Assembly (NCBI GenBank): GCA_032690845.1
Contig: CM064426.1
Location: forward strand, 60,550,631 to 60,614,630
Reading direction: 5' to 3'
Source: Eleusine coracana subsp. coracana
Taxonomy: Eukaryota > Streptophyta > Magnoliopsida > Poales > Poaceae
Length of the DNA: 64,000 bases
The notes under the pieces are model-generated. The model was not told where the DNA came from, made no database searches, and saw only the letters and a program-made list of their open reading frames with translations. Position numbers and translations under genes: made by a program. Shown piece by piece: positions 42,763 to 54,780 of this stretch. Position 1 is the first letter of the stretch. Each line of letters opens with the position of its first letter.

Positions 42763-43843
42763 TGTTGGTCATAGTTACTCACCCACTTATATACCGCAAC
42801 AGGACGGTGTACAATTATAGCTCTTTCTCCCTTAGAGTATTCCAAGGTTATCGAATCCACAGGGAACGAGCGAAACTATTACTATTAAAGGATTACTAAC
42901 AGATTGCAATGGTTGGGTTGGTGTGATTGATGACGTTGAGAGAGTGGTGGAGGAATGTTATGGGAGATGTAACATGATAATGAAGGATTCTCTCCTTAGG
43001 ATTGGTTCACTAGCATGCAACCTTATTCTTATCAACTCGAGTGATGACTCTAATATTCTACAAGACATGGTGGTTTCATTCACCCCGGCTATCACTACAG
43101 AGGTTATTAGCTCCCCACTGGTTTCTTGCACTATGTAATAGGAAAAAGTGCATTGGCCTATACACTAATGAAAGGGATAAATAGATGCGCAATTAAGTTC
43201 ATCACATAGATTAAATTCATCAAGAGAGTACCAATAAGTATGAGAGTTACATGACCAGATGCCTAGACCAGAGAAGAGAATATGAGACTACTCGCTCATC
43301 CTCCCACTAAACATAGCAGAGGGATGAGAAACAGTGCTGGAACACGCACGAGCTGATCGGCGCAAGCATCATACCGATCGGCACGACCTCCCTTCTGGTG
43401 GTTCTCATTGGTGTTGACCAACCGCCGCCGCCAATATCCTAGAAACTTAGTTCTAACAACTCAATATCGCGATTGCCATCTCCCTTGTTGCTCTCTTGGC
43501 TCTTGATAGTTATCTTCCTTTTATACTCGACAGGATTAGGTCAACTTCCACCGACTCTGACTCATATTGGGCTAGGCCTTTGTCTTTTTCGGACTTGGGT
43601 TTGTCTTCGTCATCTTTTCCTCCTACGCCGATCGGCGCGGCCAAGTATCTGGCCCATCTCCGTTGCTCTTTGGTTCCTTATCCATAATTGCCCTGTTTTA
43701 CACTTGTTTTTTGCAATTACATCAAACACAGAACAACTACAAATATATGCCAATATGGGGATAATTATTAGTCTGAACCACAAAATAACGACATAAAATG
43801 TCCCTTTTTGGTAGATAAAATGGGTAGCTAGAAACCACCAACA
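42763..43843 (-). repeat. AthB 3' LTR
   Basis: 1081 bp, matching 52086-53184. It contains CGATCG-type palindromic motifs near 43352, 43374 and 43624. Its start shares the TTATATACCGCAA...GGACGGTGTAC stretch with the AthA LTR. Confidence 0.92.
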
Positions 43844-45480
43844 GTTCCCCCACACTCAAATCATTTCTAGTCCTCGAGCAATACAAAATCAAATGTGTAG
43901 CAAGAATCTTCACATCATCTCTCATGCAATCAATCTCAATCATATTTTTACTTGTTATTCCACCACAAAGATTTTTCTCTCATCTTGTTTTTAACCAATC
44001 GGCATTTCATACTTGAACTTAATCGTATCACCACAAAACCTCTTCAAAAACAATTTTAGTTTTCTTCAACTCATCTTTGGCATCAAACATCAAGCATTTG
44101 GCCTTCTCTAAATCTCTCAAGTGTATTTCCTTCCCTCTCCTATCTAATCAAGGATTGTATATGGATCTTGGAGGGCTATATAACTAAATTAAACCATAAG
44201 ATTAACCATGTCAATAATGTGCTCAACCATGCCCACTAAGAAAGGATTTTCTTGGAAAAGGATTTTTAATGGAGAAGAGGAACATAGGAGATCTAATGGA
44301 TAATGTTTCAATGAGAACAATGGCAAATAATTAGAAATAATCAGAAAGCTGCTTTCTTTGATAACCTTGCTACCTTTCAGGAAATAATTTTTCCCTTTAT
44401 TTCTTTTTTTTGGATCGGTACCGATCGGCGCAACAACTTTTGTCTATGGTCGGCGCGATCTATTTTTTCTTTCTTTTTTCTCTATTCCCGATATGATCAG
44501 TAATTTTTGTCTTGTACTAGCAGCAAAAGTTTTCTGAATTCCCTTTTATTGAGAATATAGATTGTGTCAAGGAGGAGGGAGAAGCAAAGATGTATGGTTT
44601 TCATGATAGCAAAGAGTTTAAATGGATAAGAATGGCTAGAAATATAGAGATAAACAAAAAAGATCATCATTTCCTAATTTGGTCGAAATCATGAGCAACA
44701 AGTTGACAAAGTTACAATCCAATTAGTTCAAATGTGTAGCTTGCTCTCATTCACTCGACTATGTAAGCATATTTAAACCTTGCTGTTGCTTTTAGCTTAT
44801 GATGAGTTAAAAGAAATTTTCACAAATACAAAGCTCAAAAGTTAATTGGTAACCAACTAATTCAAGTAATCAACCAATCAATCATAAAAAAGACAAGATA
44901 AATAGTATGGGGCACTTTCAATTTGACAATCGACACTAACTTTATTGAAGATAATGCAATGATTCAAACTACATAAAAGACTTTGAAGCAACTCTCAACA
45001 TTACTCATGACTCTCTTAAGCACACACACAAACTTAGATGAACACTAATAAGAAAAACAAGCAAGAAACTAGACTCAAAAACACTTAAAAACTATGACTA
45101 ATGGAAAAGCCCTTCCCCCACACTTAAAATTTGCAATGTCTTCATTGCAAGAGAAGAAACTCAACACACTAATCATGTAGACCATGCCTGTTCAAGACTC
45201 AAAAAATTCGTCTTATATTCCTTATGAGAAAAGTGTAGTCCGCTTCATTCATCTCGATTGTATCCTAGATTCTCTGATCCACATCCCTTTGATGCCTGTA
45301 GGAACGATCCCTATCTAGATACAAGCGCTCAATATTCCTTCAGTAGACAGGACAACAAATGGGTGGTTGCAGATTATGATTTTTAACACTGTAGGGAGAG
45401 ACACTGTTCAAACTCCTCTGAGTCGATCGGCACATAAGCTGAGCCGATCGGCACGGTGGTGTTCTTTCTCAATTGCAACT
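43844..45480 (-). other. AthB 3' non-coding region with two polypurine tracts
   Basis: The true tract abuts the LTR at 43844-43860 (AGTGTGGGGGAAC on the minus strand). A second, near-identical tract lies at about 45115-45130 (plus strand CCCCCACACTTAAAATTTGC). Between them is AT-rich DNA without a credible frame, with palindromic motifs near 44415 and, further on, at 45425 and 45447. It resembles the region 842-2491 of AthA. Confidence 0.7.
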
Positions 45481-45741
45481 GCCTCCACTTCCCTCTATAT
45501 TACCATTAACTCTTGTTAAAGTTCCTGCTACCCTGTCATTACTGTAAGCTACAGGTGTTCGCCAATTTTCAAACTTAGGATTACCAAAGCTTCTTCACAT
45601 ATCAAAATCATCCCTAAAGTCTCCAGGCACACTAGGGTCACCACTTTCCAAAGTTTCCAAACAGTATAATGAATCAAAGTCGCCATCCCACTCAGAATAC
45701 CTTCGAATTGGCTTACCCGATAGCCTAGCAGATGTGCGAAC

Positions 45742-46797
45742 CTATGTTGTAGTCTTGCACTTCTTTGTAGCAGGCTCTTCATCTTCACATGGCAGAGCTG
45801 TTAGATCAATAAACTCAGCCATCTTCAAGTCGTGCCGATCGGCTCCAATATCACGCTGTTCAGCTCCACGCCGATCGGCTCCAGAGTTACGCCAATCGGT
45901 GCAGTTGGCGGCTTCCTTCATATACTCATCCAACTGTTTTAGATTATGCTCACGGTTCGCCTTGTTCTGCTGCCTTCGTAGAATCTCTTCGTTAATCTTC
46001 TTAGGCGTCTTCCCTCCAGGAATTGTGCGATAGCCATCATCATATAAAACATCTCTAGGTATGAAGGTTGGATCTTCCGCCAATTGGAGTTCAACCTTAT
46101 GTTGAAGATCTTTAGCACAAAAGAAACACTTGCAACCTTCGATGCAACTGTTCCTATGAATCTTGTTTTCTTGAAAACCCTCCCAATCAGTAAGAACCCT
46201 GGGAGAGGCTTCATCCTTTCTAGCTTTAAGATCCTTTTCCGCATCCAGCTGGTACATGGCTTCTTCGACTTCCTCTTGCAGCTTGAGTTCATACTTGGTG
46301 GCAATATCATGTTCACTATAAAGCCGGAACTTGTGGATTGTGAGAGCGCTCTCTTCATCTAGTTCCTCCTTCACTTGCTTAGTAAATGATCTTTCAAAAG
46401 ATAGGAAATCCTCATATGACAAAGCTTTAGCAAGATCAAGAAGACCTTCCATGGTGTACCTTTGAGAAACAGCTTCACTTTCAATAGGTGCTATAGATTT
46501 TCCCTTGTGCACCAATACTCTCTTCATCATCTGCCGAAGTTCATTGTCCATCTTCACCTTGTCTACGTTCCATGCATCAGCTTCGCTTTTGTTCATGAAT
46601 TTCCTCCTCAGATTTGACCAGACGACAGGTTCATCTTGTGTTGGCGTCAACACCTCATCTATTTTGTCCCAGGGCCAACCGGCAGAGAGCTGCAGAAATA
46701 CATTGCCGAGCCGATCGGTGCTAGGGTCGCGCCGATCGGCAGAAGTGCTACGCCAATCGGCGCCGCCTTGGTTGCCTCCCGAAGCACCGCCTTCCAT
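45742..46797 (-). CDS. AthB third ORF, 351-aa hydrophilic protein of unknown function
   Basis: An open frame lies between integrase and the 3' LTR, where Athila elements can carry an env-like gene. It has no signal peptide or membrane segment that I can see. Features are an N-terminal GGASGGNQGG stretch, a long charged helical region (about residues 80-190), a Cys-rich CKCFFCAKD motif near 225-233, a basic heptad-like segment (about 260-300) and a C-terminal KKCKTTT. Copies of the palindromic unit are translated at both ends (SADRRDPSTDRLG; GADRRGAEQRDIGADRHD). Beyond the TAG stop the same frame stays codon-like for about 85 codons with one TGA, so the stop may be secondary and the original end near 45480. 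A TATA box precedes it. I cannot assign a function. Confidence 0.6.
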   Translation of the reverse strand: MEGGASGGNQGGADWRSTSADRRDPSTDRLGNVFLQLSAGWPWDKIDEVLTPTQDEPVVWSNLRRKFMNKSEADAWNVDKVKMDNELRQMMKRVLVHKGKSIAPIESEAVSQRYTMEGLLDLAKALSYEDFLSFERSFTKQVKEELDEESALTIHKFRLYSEHDIATKYELKLQEEVEEAMYQLDAEKDLKARKDEASPRVLTDWEGFQENKIHRNSCIEGCKCFFCAKDLQHKVELQLAEDPTFIPRDVLYDDGYRTIPGGKTPKKINEEILRRQQNKANREHNLKQLDEYMKEAANCTDWRNSGADRRGAEQRDIGADRHDLKMAEFIDLTALPCEDEEPATKKCKTTT

Positions 46798-46869
46798 TGC
46801 TTCTGCCCTTAGGGTTTTGTTCTGATGACTACGTAATGCAAGATGATGCGTGGGGTTGCTGTCCTCTCA

Positions 46870-46877
46870 TATTTATA
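46870..46877 (-). promoter_or_regulatory. TATA box upstream of the AthB third ORF
   Basis: TATAAATA on the minus strand, about 73 bases before the ATG at 46797, with AACAAAACCCTAAGGGCAG-type leader sequence between. This spacing suits a plant promoter with a 5' leader of about 40 bases. The alternative is expression from a spliced subgenomic RNA. Confidence 0.5.
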
Positions 46878-47169
46878 TCCCTTGATTTCCAGTTGGACTA
46901 GAACTCTATCTCTTATTTGCGGAATTCAACGAGTCTTAACAAGGCAAGGTCCAAAACCGACTCAAAAACCAAAAAGACTCTGCCGCACCGATCGGTGCAG
47001 GACTACGCCGATCGGTGCAGGACTGCACCGATCGGCGCAGCATCGCGCCAATCGGCGCGGTATACTAATTTACCCAATTAGAAATATAAAAATCACAAAA
47101 ATCAAAAACACATACAGAGCTTTTGTTTTACGTCGTTAAGCTCGACCACACAGGGCACTAAGCAGTGAA

Positions 47170-50100
47170 GTACACATCAAAAGATATTAATTCAAATGAG
47201 TCGGGTTCTAGATATACCTTTAGACGTTGTCCATTCACCGTGTACTTGTTTCTCTTGCCTTCCATTATGATTACAGCTCCCGAAGGTAACACCGTGTCCA
47301 CAAGATAAGACCCTTGCCATTTATTTCTTAGCTTGACTTTACCAAATAATCAGAATCGCGAATTAAATAGGAGCACCCAATCTCCTTCCGTGAATTTCTT
47401 CTTCAAAAGCTTCTTATCATACCACTTCTTTGTCTTTTCCTTGTATATTGCCGCATTTTCATATGCACGCAATCGCATCTCTTCTAATTCACTTATTTGT
47501 AACTTCCTTTTCACGCCGGTGGCATCAAGATCCAAAATCATTTCCTTTATTGCCCAATAAGCTTTATGTTCCAATTCCACCGGTAGATGACATGATTTCC
47601 CATAGACAAATTGATATGGTGTTATACCAATTGGTGTCTTGAATGCCATCCTATATGCCCATAATGCTCCATTAAGCTTTGTGACCCAATCCTTTCCTTC
47701 CTTTATAACAATCTTCTGTAGAATCTCTTTTAATTGGTTATTTGATGTTTCTGCTTGTCCATTTGTCTAGGGGCGGTAGGTTGTTCCAATTCTATGTTCA
47801 ACCCCAGATTTAGCCAAAAACCTAGTAAATTCTCCTCCTGTAAAATGGGATCCTCCATCTATAATTATTATCCTTGGTACTCCATACCTAGGGAATATCT
47901 GCTCTTGAAGTATATTCCTTGATTCTCTTGTAGTATTGGCCTTGCATGCCATTGCTTCGACCCACTTGGAGACATAATCAACGGCAACCAATATATACTC
48001 GCAACCATGAGAATTCATAAATGGTCCCATAAAATCCATACCCCAATCATCAAAGATATCAACTTGAAGATTATACTTAAGAGGCATTGCGTTCCTACTG
48101 TTAACATTCCCTATTCATTAGCATTGAGTACATGTTGCAACATACCTTTTAGCATCTTCATGCATAGTAGGCCAATAGAAACCACTCACCCATACTTTTG
48201 CCTGTGTTTTGAAGTAGCCATAATGTCCCCCATAATCCGAAGAATGAAATTTTGCCAAAATGCTCGCTCTTTCTTCCCTGGGTACACATCTTCGCACTGC
48301 TCTGTCCTGGTAGTACCTATACAAGTATGGGTGGGCCCATATAAACTTTCTCATTTCACTCTTAACTCTTTTCCTCGTGTTCTTGTTCATCATATCAGTT
48401 TGTCCCTTGAAACCTTTGATGATATCCATCATCCAACTATCTCTATGATCAAATGTGGCAAACAACTACTCTTGTTGCATTTCATCTTTTATTGGCTTAG
48501 TTGATGATGATTCAAGACGAGACAAATGATTTGCTACAAAATTTTCTACTCCTTTCTTATCTCTTATCTCTAAATCAAATTCTTGTAGCATTAGTACCCA
48601 TTGCATTAACCGAGGCTTAGACTCTTTCTTTGAAACCAAGTATCTCATAGCAGCATGATCAGTATATACAATCACCTCAGAATTTAGAATATAGGATCTA
48701 AACTTCTCAAAAGCAAATATAACAGCTAACATCTCTTTCTCAGTTGTTTTATAATTAATCTGTGCTTCATTCAAAGTTTTGCGAGCATAATAAATAGCAT
48801 GCACTTTACCTCCCTTCTGTTGTCCAAGAACAGCTCCAACTGCATAATCACTTGCATCACACATAATTTTAAAAGATAAACTCCAATCAGGTGGCTGCAT
48901 AATGGGTGTAGAGCACAGAGCTTCTTTTAATCTTCTGAAGGCAAAGAGTCATTCATCATCCATGACAAATTCTGTGTCTTGCTTCAACAATTCTGTTAGG
49001 GGCTTAGCAATCTTTGAATAATCCTTAACAAATCTGCGATAGAAGTTGGCATGTCTAAGAAAACTTCTCAAAGTTGTAAGATCAGTAGGGGGAGGTAATT
49101 TCTCAACTGTAGATACCTTTGCTTTATCCACCTCTATCCCTTTGTTAGATATGACATGACCAAGTACTATCCCTTCTGTTACCATGAAATGGCACTTCTC
49201 CCAATTAAAACTAAGTCGCATTCAACACACCTCTTCAAAACCTTCTCCAAATTCTCCAAGCAACTATTAAAATCAGCACCGTGAATGGAGAAGTCATCCA
49301 TAAATACCTCCATAATGTCTTCTATGAATTCAACGAATATCGCATTCATGCATCTTTGAAACATGGCGGGCGCATTGCAAAGACCAAATGGCATCCTTCT
49401 ATATGCATATGTCCCAAAAGGGCAAGTAAAAGTAGTTTTCTACTGATCCTCTGGTCTTACCGGTATTTGAAAGAAACCACAATATCCATCCAAATAACAA
49501 AAGTATAAATTCTTTGCTAGCCTTTCAAGCATCTCGTCAATGAATGGAAGAGGATAGTGATCTTTCTTCGTCACCTTGTTCAGACATCAATAATTTATGC
49601 ACATTCTCTATCCAGTTATAGTCCTTTGAGGGATCAACTCATTGTTCTCATTAGGCACTACTGTCAATCCTCCTTTCTTGGGCACACAGTGTACTGGACT
49701 AACCCATTCACTATCAGCAACAGGGTAGATCATACCTGCATTAAGCAGCTTCAAAATCTCCTTTTGAACCACTGGTTTCATTGATTCCTTCAACCTTCGC
49801 ATCCCTTCAACCACTAGTTTAGCATTCTCTTCCAAGTTAATCTTGTGGGTGTAGAATGCGGGGCTGATTCCCTTGATGTCATCGAATGTGTAACCAATAG
49901 CCTTCTTATACCTTTTGAGCATAGTAAGCAGCTTCTCTATTTCTTCCTTCGTTAGGGCGTTGTTCATGATAACTGGATATGTTTTATTCTTCCCTAGATA
50001 TTCATAGCATAGCTCCTTTGGAAGTTCCTTCTGCTCCACTTCTGGTGCTTCATCTGGGTCCAGCTCCCCCAGAGGTTCAAAATCAGGATTTTCCTAGTTG

Positions 50101-50632
50101 AGCCGATCGACGCAAGAATCGTGCCGATCGGCGCTGACAGTATCCTTATCAGTTCCGCGCTTGATGTGGTCAAGTGGGTCTCCCATATCTATCCCTATCT
50201 TCTCGTCTTCCTCTAGGTAGAATTCCTGATAACAAGAAGGGTCTTGATAAGACAGATCATTAAATTGAAATTGCACTTCTTCACCTCCTAGGTGTAGCGT
50301 AATTCGACCTTTCCTAGCATCCAGAACAGCTTGTACTAATCTTAAGAACGGTCTTCCCAGAATGATGTCTTTAACCTCAGTTTCTTCATTACTTAGAAAG
50401 AAGAAATCCATCGGTATTGTTTTCAAGCTGACCTTAATTTTAACATTTTTGATCACCCCTAGTGGCTTGGTCTTCCTTCCATCTGCCATGATGAGCTCAA
50501 GTTCAGTCCCTATCAGTTGCTGTTGAGTTCCATAAGGCATGCTCATAAATGCATCGTAAGTCATCAAGCTGACACGAGAACCAAAGTCACACAAAGCTTT
50601 CGAAAATTCCTTCCCTGATATCTCGCATGGTA
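47170..50632 (-). pseudogene. AthB pol: protease, RT, RNase H, integrase
   Basis: The frame can be followed with several in-frame stops and one frameshift near 49218. Protease: ALCDFGSRVSLM at about 50565-50600, then DIILGRPFLR. RT: PVADSEWVSPVHCVPKKGG (near 49680), MPFGLCNAPAMFQRCM and the catalytic VFMDDFS (near 49300). RNase H: IMCDASDYAVGAVLG, then YTDHAAMRYL. Integrase finger: HSSDYGGHYG...CTQC (about 48118-48245). Catalytic residues: WGMDFMGPF (D), IIDGGSHF (D) and QAETSNN (E). The C-terminal module (47170-47649) ends with GKVKLRNKWQGSYLV. Stops include 50634, 50094, 49608, 48949, 48466, 48118 and 47767. These enzymes would copy and insert the element but cannot be made from this copy. 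Confidence 0.88.
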
Positions 50633-51964
50633 TCTACGATTCTTCTTCTTCTTCATCAGTGACACCTACAACATACACACCACACAATCCTTCGTAGGGG
50701 GATGGCTCAAAGCAACTGTCTAGTAATCTCTTTGCTTGTTTCACCTTTGTTCCATCAAGCTCTATATCATCCTTGTAAAGCTTCCCTAAAACTCTCCCAA
50801 TAATCTCTTGATCGAAAACTTCTGTCTTAAGGTGATTACTCGGGAAATTATACTCAATTTCAGCTTCGGAAGCATCTTGCAGGCTGAAGGATCTTCTCAT
50901 ATTGAACAACTCTTGCGAAAAATCAATAGGAATCCAGTCCATTGGCTCAAATTCATCGAGTGGTTTAGCATTCGCCAGTGTCCTACCCCTTTTCTTTAGC
51001 AAAGTTACCTTCAAATTCCTTCAGGTGACTATCCAGAATCGCAGCTTCTATCTTGGTATATTCCTTGCAACTCGATGGAATCATCGGTGTGATCAGTTCT
51101 CCAGTTGTTGCAATTGCGTCGATCAGTTTAGAGACTGCATCGATCAGCATGCACGTCAGATCCATAGAGGCGGGTCTGATGGGCTCGATCTCTTCGAATT
51201 TATGCTCTGAAGTAATCATTGCTCTACTCTCTGCCATAAAGATCTATTCAGCCGGCAACTCTTCCTTTTGCATAACTTCTGGCCATTGCCGGTTTGGTTC
51301 TAGGTATTCTTCCCAATGCTTGTGCAAAGCTTCATTCTCGGCAATTTTGCCTAACAATTCGATCCCTGCCTTGGCTGTCAATCTCAGAAAACTTCCTCCG
51401 GTCGATCCATCCAAATGCATCCTCGATGCCTTGTTTATGGCCATGTAGATGGTTTGAGCACACATATTCTCATCAATGCCGAGGTCAGGTCCTTGTTTCA
51501 ACAATGTTTGAAAATACGTCCAGGCTTTCACGAGATATTCTTCATCTTGTTGTAAGAAGTTCACCACTTCTCTTCTCAACTTATGCACCTTTGGCAAAGG
51601 AAAAAGTGGAGACAAAAATTTCCAACTAATTCACTCCACTTACCTTTCGCTTCTCGAGATGCTGCCTTGTGCCACTCTTTGGCTCTTCCTCCCAAAAGAA
51701 TGGGAAAAGCAGCCATCTGTAAACATCCCGAGGCACTCCTTCATGATGGAATGTTTGGCAAAGTTCCTCTAAGTCTTGTAAGTGAGTATACGGGTTCTCC
51801 TCTTTTGTTCCAAAGAACTTGTTTGCTTCAACCATGTTAATCATAATGGGATTCAACACATACGAGGGGGCCGTGGCTTTCTCATCTGAGGATTGAGGCA
51901 CTAGCACGTCTGAAGATGGCAAAAAAAACTCCCTAAGCATCGGAGAAGGTCCTGTCGTACTCAT
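50633..51964 (-). pseudogene. AthB gag, frameshifted
   Basis: It starts at ATG 51964. The capsid region reads FGTKEENPYTHLQDLEEL, then, after a frameshift between 51615 and 51660, KVHKLRREVVNFLQQDEE and GSTGGSFLRLTAKAGIELLG, typical of Athila Gag. A stop at 51244 and another frame change near 51000 follow, before a linker (MDWIPIDFSQELF) that joins the protease. No zinc knuckle is evident in the surviving sequence. Confidence 0.82.
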
Positions 51965-52056
51965 CCTGAAAATTCACACAAAACACAAAAACAAAAACAA
52001 CTAGAAAAAAAGGATTAGACATTAGTAAAATATTAATAGTAAAAGAACTGGCTTGT

Positions 52057-52074
52057 TCCCCGGCAACGGTGCTA
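52057..52074 (-). other. AthB primer binding site (Asp-tRNA type)
   Basis: The minus strand reads TAGCACCGTTGCCGGGGA, near-identical to the TGGCGCCGTTGCCGGGGA site of Athila elements. It lies 12 bases inside the LTR end at 52086, as in AthA. Confidence 0.8.
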
Positions 52075-52085
52075 GAAAATGAGCT

Positions 52086-53184
52086 TGTTGGTCGTAGTTA
52101 CGCACCCACTTATATACCACAAGAGTATGGTGTACAATTGTAGCTCTTTTTTCCTCAGAGTATTCCAAAGTTATCAAATCCACAGGGAACGAGCGGAACT
52201 ATTACTATTAAAGGATTACTAATAGATTGCAATTATTGGGTTTGTGTGAGTGATGACGGTGAGAGAGTGGTGGACGAATGTTATTGGAGATGTAACATGA
52301 TAATGAAGGATTCTCTCCTTAGGATTGGTTCACTAGCATGCAACCATATTCTTATCAACTCGAGTGATGACTCTAATATTACATGACATGGTGGTTTCGT
52401 TCACCCCGGCTATCACTATAGAGGTTATTAGCTCATCACTGGTTTGTTGCACTATGCAATTGGCAAAAGTGTATTGGCCTATACACTAATGAAAGGGATA
52501 AATAGATGCATAATTAAGTTCATCGCATAGATTAAATTCATTAAGAGAGTACCAATAAGTATGAGAGTTACATGACCAGATCCCCGCACCAGGGAAGAGA
52601 ATACGAGACTACTCGCTCATCCTTCCGCTAAACATAGCAGAGAGATGAGAAATAGCGCTGGAACGCGCATGAGTGGATCGGCGCAAGCATCACGCCGATC
52701 GGCACGACCTCCCTTCTAGTGGTTCTCGTCGGTGTTGACCAACCACCGCCGCCAATATCCTGGAACCCTAGTTCTAACAACTCAATATCGTGATTACCGT
52801 CTCCCCTGTTGCCCTCTTGGCTCTTGATAGTTATCTTCCTTTTATACTCGACGGGATTAGGTCAACTTCCATCGACTCTGACTCATATTGGGCTAGGCCT
52901 TCGTCTTTCCCGGACTTGGGCTTGTATTTGTCATCTTTTCCTCCTGTGCCGATCGGCGTGGCATTGGAGCCGACCAGCGCGGCCAAGTATTTGGCCCATC
53001 TCCGTTGCTCTTTGGTTCCTTATGCATAATTGCCCTATTTTACACCTATTTTCTGAAGTTACATCCAAAACAGAACAACTAAAAAATATGCAAATATGGG
53101 GTTAATTATTAGTCCAAACCACCAAATAATTACGTAAAACGTCCCTTTTTGGTAGATAAAATGGGTAGCTAGAAACCACCAACA
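52086..53184 (-). repeat. AthB 5' LTR
   Basis: 1099 bp. The outer end CCACCAACA abuts the GCCAT duplication at 53185-53189. It contains palindromic CGATCG motifs near 52677, 52696 and 52950. Confidence 0.92.
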
Positions 53185-53189
53185 GCCAT

Positions 53190-53820
53190 CAATTCCAAGG
53201 TGCTCGCAGACTTCATAGCAGAGTGGACCGAAGCGCAACTCCCACTCGCTCCCATCGACCAAGAGTACTGGATCATGTATTTCGACGGGTCACTCATGCA
53301 TGCGGGAGCAGGGGTCGACCTCATCTACGTCTCTCCAATCGGGGTACGTATGCAATACGCTATTCATTTACATTTCCCCGCTCCAAACAACATCGCCGAG
53401 TATGAAGCGCTCGTCAATAGGCTCAAGATCGCCACCGAGCTGGGCATCAAACGACTGGAAATCCGGGGCGACTCCCAGCTCGTGGTCAACCAGATCATGA
53501 AGGAGTCCAGCTGCCTGATGGACACCATTCTACTGCCAGGAAGTCCACAAGCTCGAGGGCCGGTTCGACGGGTAAGAGCTGAAGCGCTGACGCGCTGGCC
53601 AAGATGGCATCTAGCCGAGGGCAGATCCCGCCCGACGTCTTCATGAATGACCGGCACCACCCCTCGGTCCGACCTAAGGAGTCCCCAACACCCCAAGGGG
53701 AGCCGGTCAACCCCGAGGAGCTCGGTCCGATGGTCGAAGAGTTGTCCCCAGAAGCTCCGCCCCCTACGAACGTCATGGAGATTGACGGGCCCGATGACTC
53801 GCGTGAGTCGGATGACTGAG
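53190..53820 (+). pseudogene. TatA RNase H (second half) and linker
   Basis: After the AthB target site the frame 53200-53500 reads VLADFIAEWTEAQLP, IMYFDGSLMHAGAGVDLIY and NNIAEYEALVNRLKIATELG, the archaeal-type RNase H domain of Tat elements with a catalytic FDGS and the E of AEYEAL. Degeneration begins near 53510. The linker to integrase (MASSRGQIPPDVF) is in a different phase from 53604. Confidence 0.82.
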
Positions 53821-53899
53821 AGGCCGAGCGAATCGACCTCTAGGTCGAGCGGGACGTGCCTCCTCGCGACTGGCAAATCCTATACATTGAGTTCCTGAC

Positions 53900-54780
53900 T
53901 CTATCGTCGTCCCAAGTCGTTCACTTTGATCGACGGGGAGCTTTACAAGCACAACGTCACCAAGGTCATGCAGCGATGCATTCCCATCAACGAGGGCATT
54001 CAACTTCTTGTCGACATCCATACGGGGGGGGGGGGGGGGTGTCTTTGGTCATCACATGGCACCCTGAACCCTCATGGGCAACGCCTTCCGCCAGGGGTTC
54101 TACTGGCCGACTGAACCCGCATAGTCAAAACCTGCAAGGGTTGCTAGTATTATTCCCATCAAACACACCTCCCAGCCCAAGCCCTTCAGACAATCCCCCT
54201 CGCATGGCCCTTCGCGGTCTGGGCTTGGATCTAGTCGGACCGCTCAAGAAAGAGCCCGGGGGCTACACCCACTTGCTTGTCGCAGTCGACAAGTTCAACA
54301 AGTGGATCGAAGCATGCCCGTTAGTAAAGATCCGGTCTGAAGAGGTGGTCCAATTTTTCCTCGACATCATCCATCAATTTGGGGTCCCAAACTCCATAAT
54401 AACCGACAATGGAACGCAATTCACCGGGAAGAAATTCCTGAAGTTTTGCGATGATTATCATATCCGCGTCGACTGGGCCGCCGTCGCCCATTCTAAGACA
54501 AATGACCAGGTCGAACGGGCGAACGGCATGATACTCCAGGGGTTGAAGCCGCGAATATTTGACCCCACCGTCGTCTTCAACCGCCTGAAGCAGTTCAGCA
54601 GACGGTGGGCAGCCGAGCTGCACGCCGTATTCTAGAGCCTACGCACAACAAAGAGCTGCACGACAGGCTTCACGCCCTTCTTCATGGTCTATGGGTCTGA
54701 GGCAATCCTGCCCACCAATTTGGACTATGGAGCGCCGCGAGTGTGCGCATATACCGAGCAAGGCAACGAGACATAGAGCC
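53900..54780 (+). pseudogene. TatA integrase
   Basis: The finger region near 53920-54130 is scrambled around a G run (54027-54040). The core is well preserved: GLDLVGPLKKEPGG (first D), KFNKWIEACPL, SIITDNGTQFTGKKF (second D) and TNDQVERANGMILQGLK (E) in the frame ending at 54635. A GFTPFFMVYGSEAILP motif continues past a stop to about 54720. The C-terminus overlaps, tail to tail, the end of the antisense gene at 54682. Confidence 0.82.

Larger units (their letters stand above)
42763..53184 (-). mobile_element. AthB: complete but degenerate Athila-lineage LTR retrotransposon
   Basis: LTRs 42763-43843 and 52086-53184 both run TGTTGGTC...CCAACA on the plus strand and are flanked by GCCAT (42758-42762 and 53185-53189). 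On the minus strand from right: LTR, Asp-type primer site, gag, protease, RT, RNase H, integrase, a third ORF with its own TATA box, non-coding DNA with two polypurine tracts, and LTR. It sits in the RNase H region of TatA, so it is younger than TatA. The LTR copies differ at roughly one base in ten over the first 225, so this is not a recent insertion. Confidence 0.92.

Noticed and set aside
45742..46797. AthB third ORF as an envelope gene
   Set aside because: No signal peptide or membrane segment and strongly hydrophilic. Position alone is not enough.
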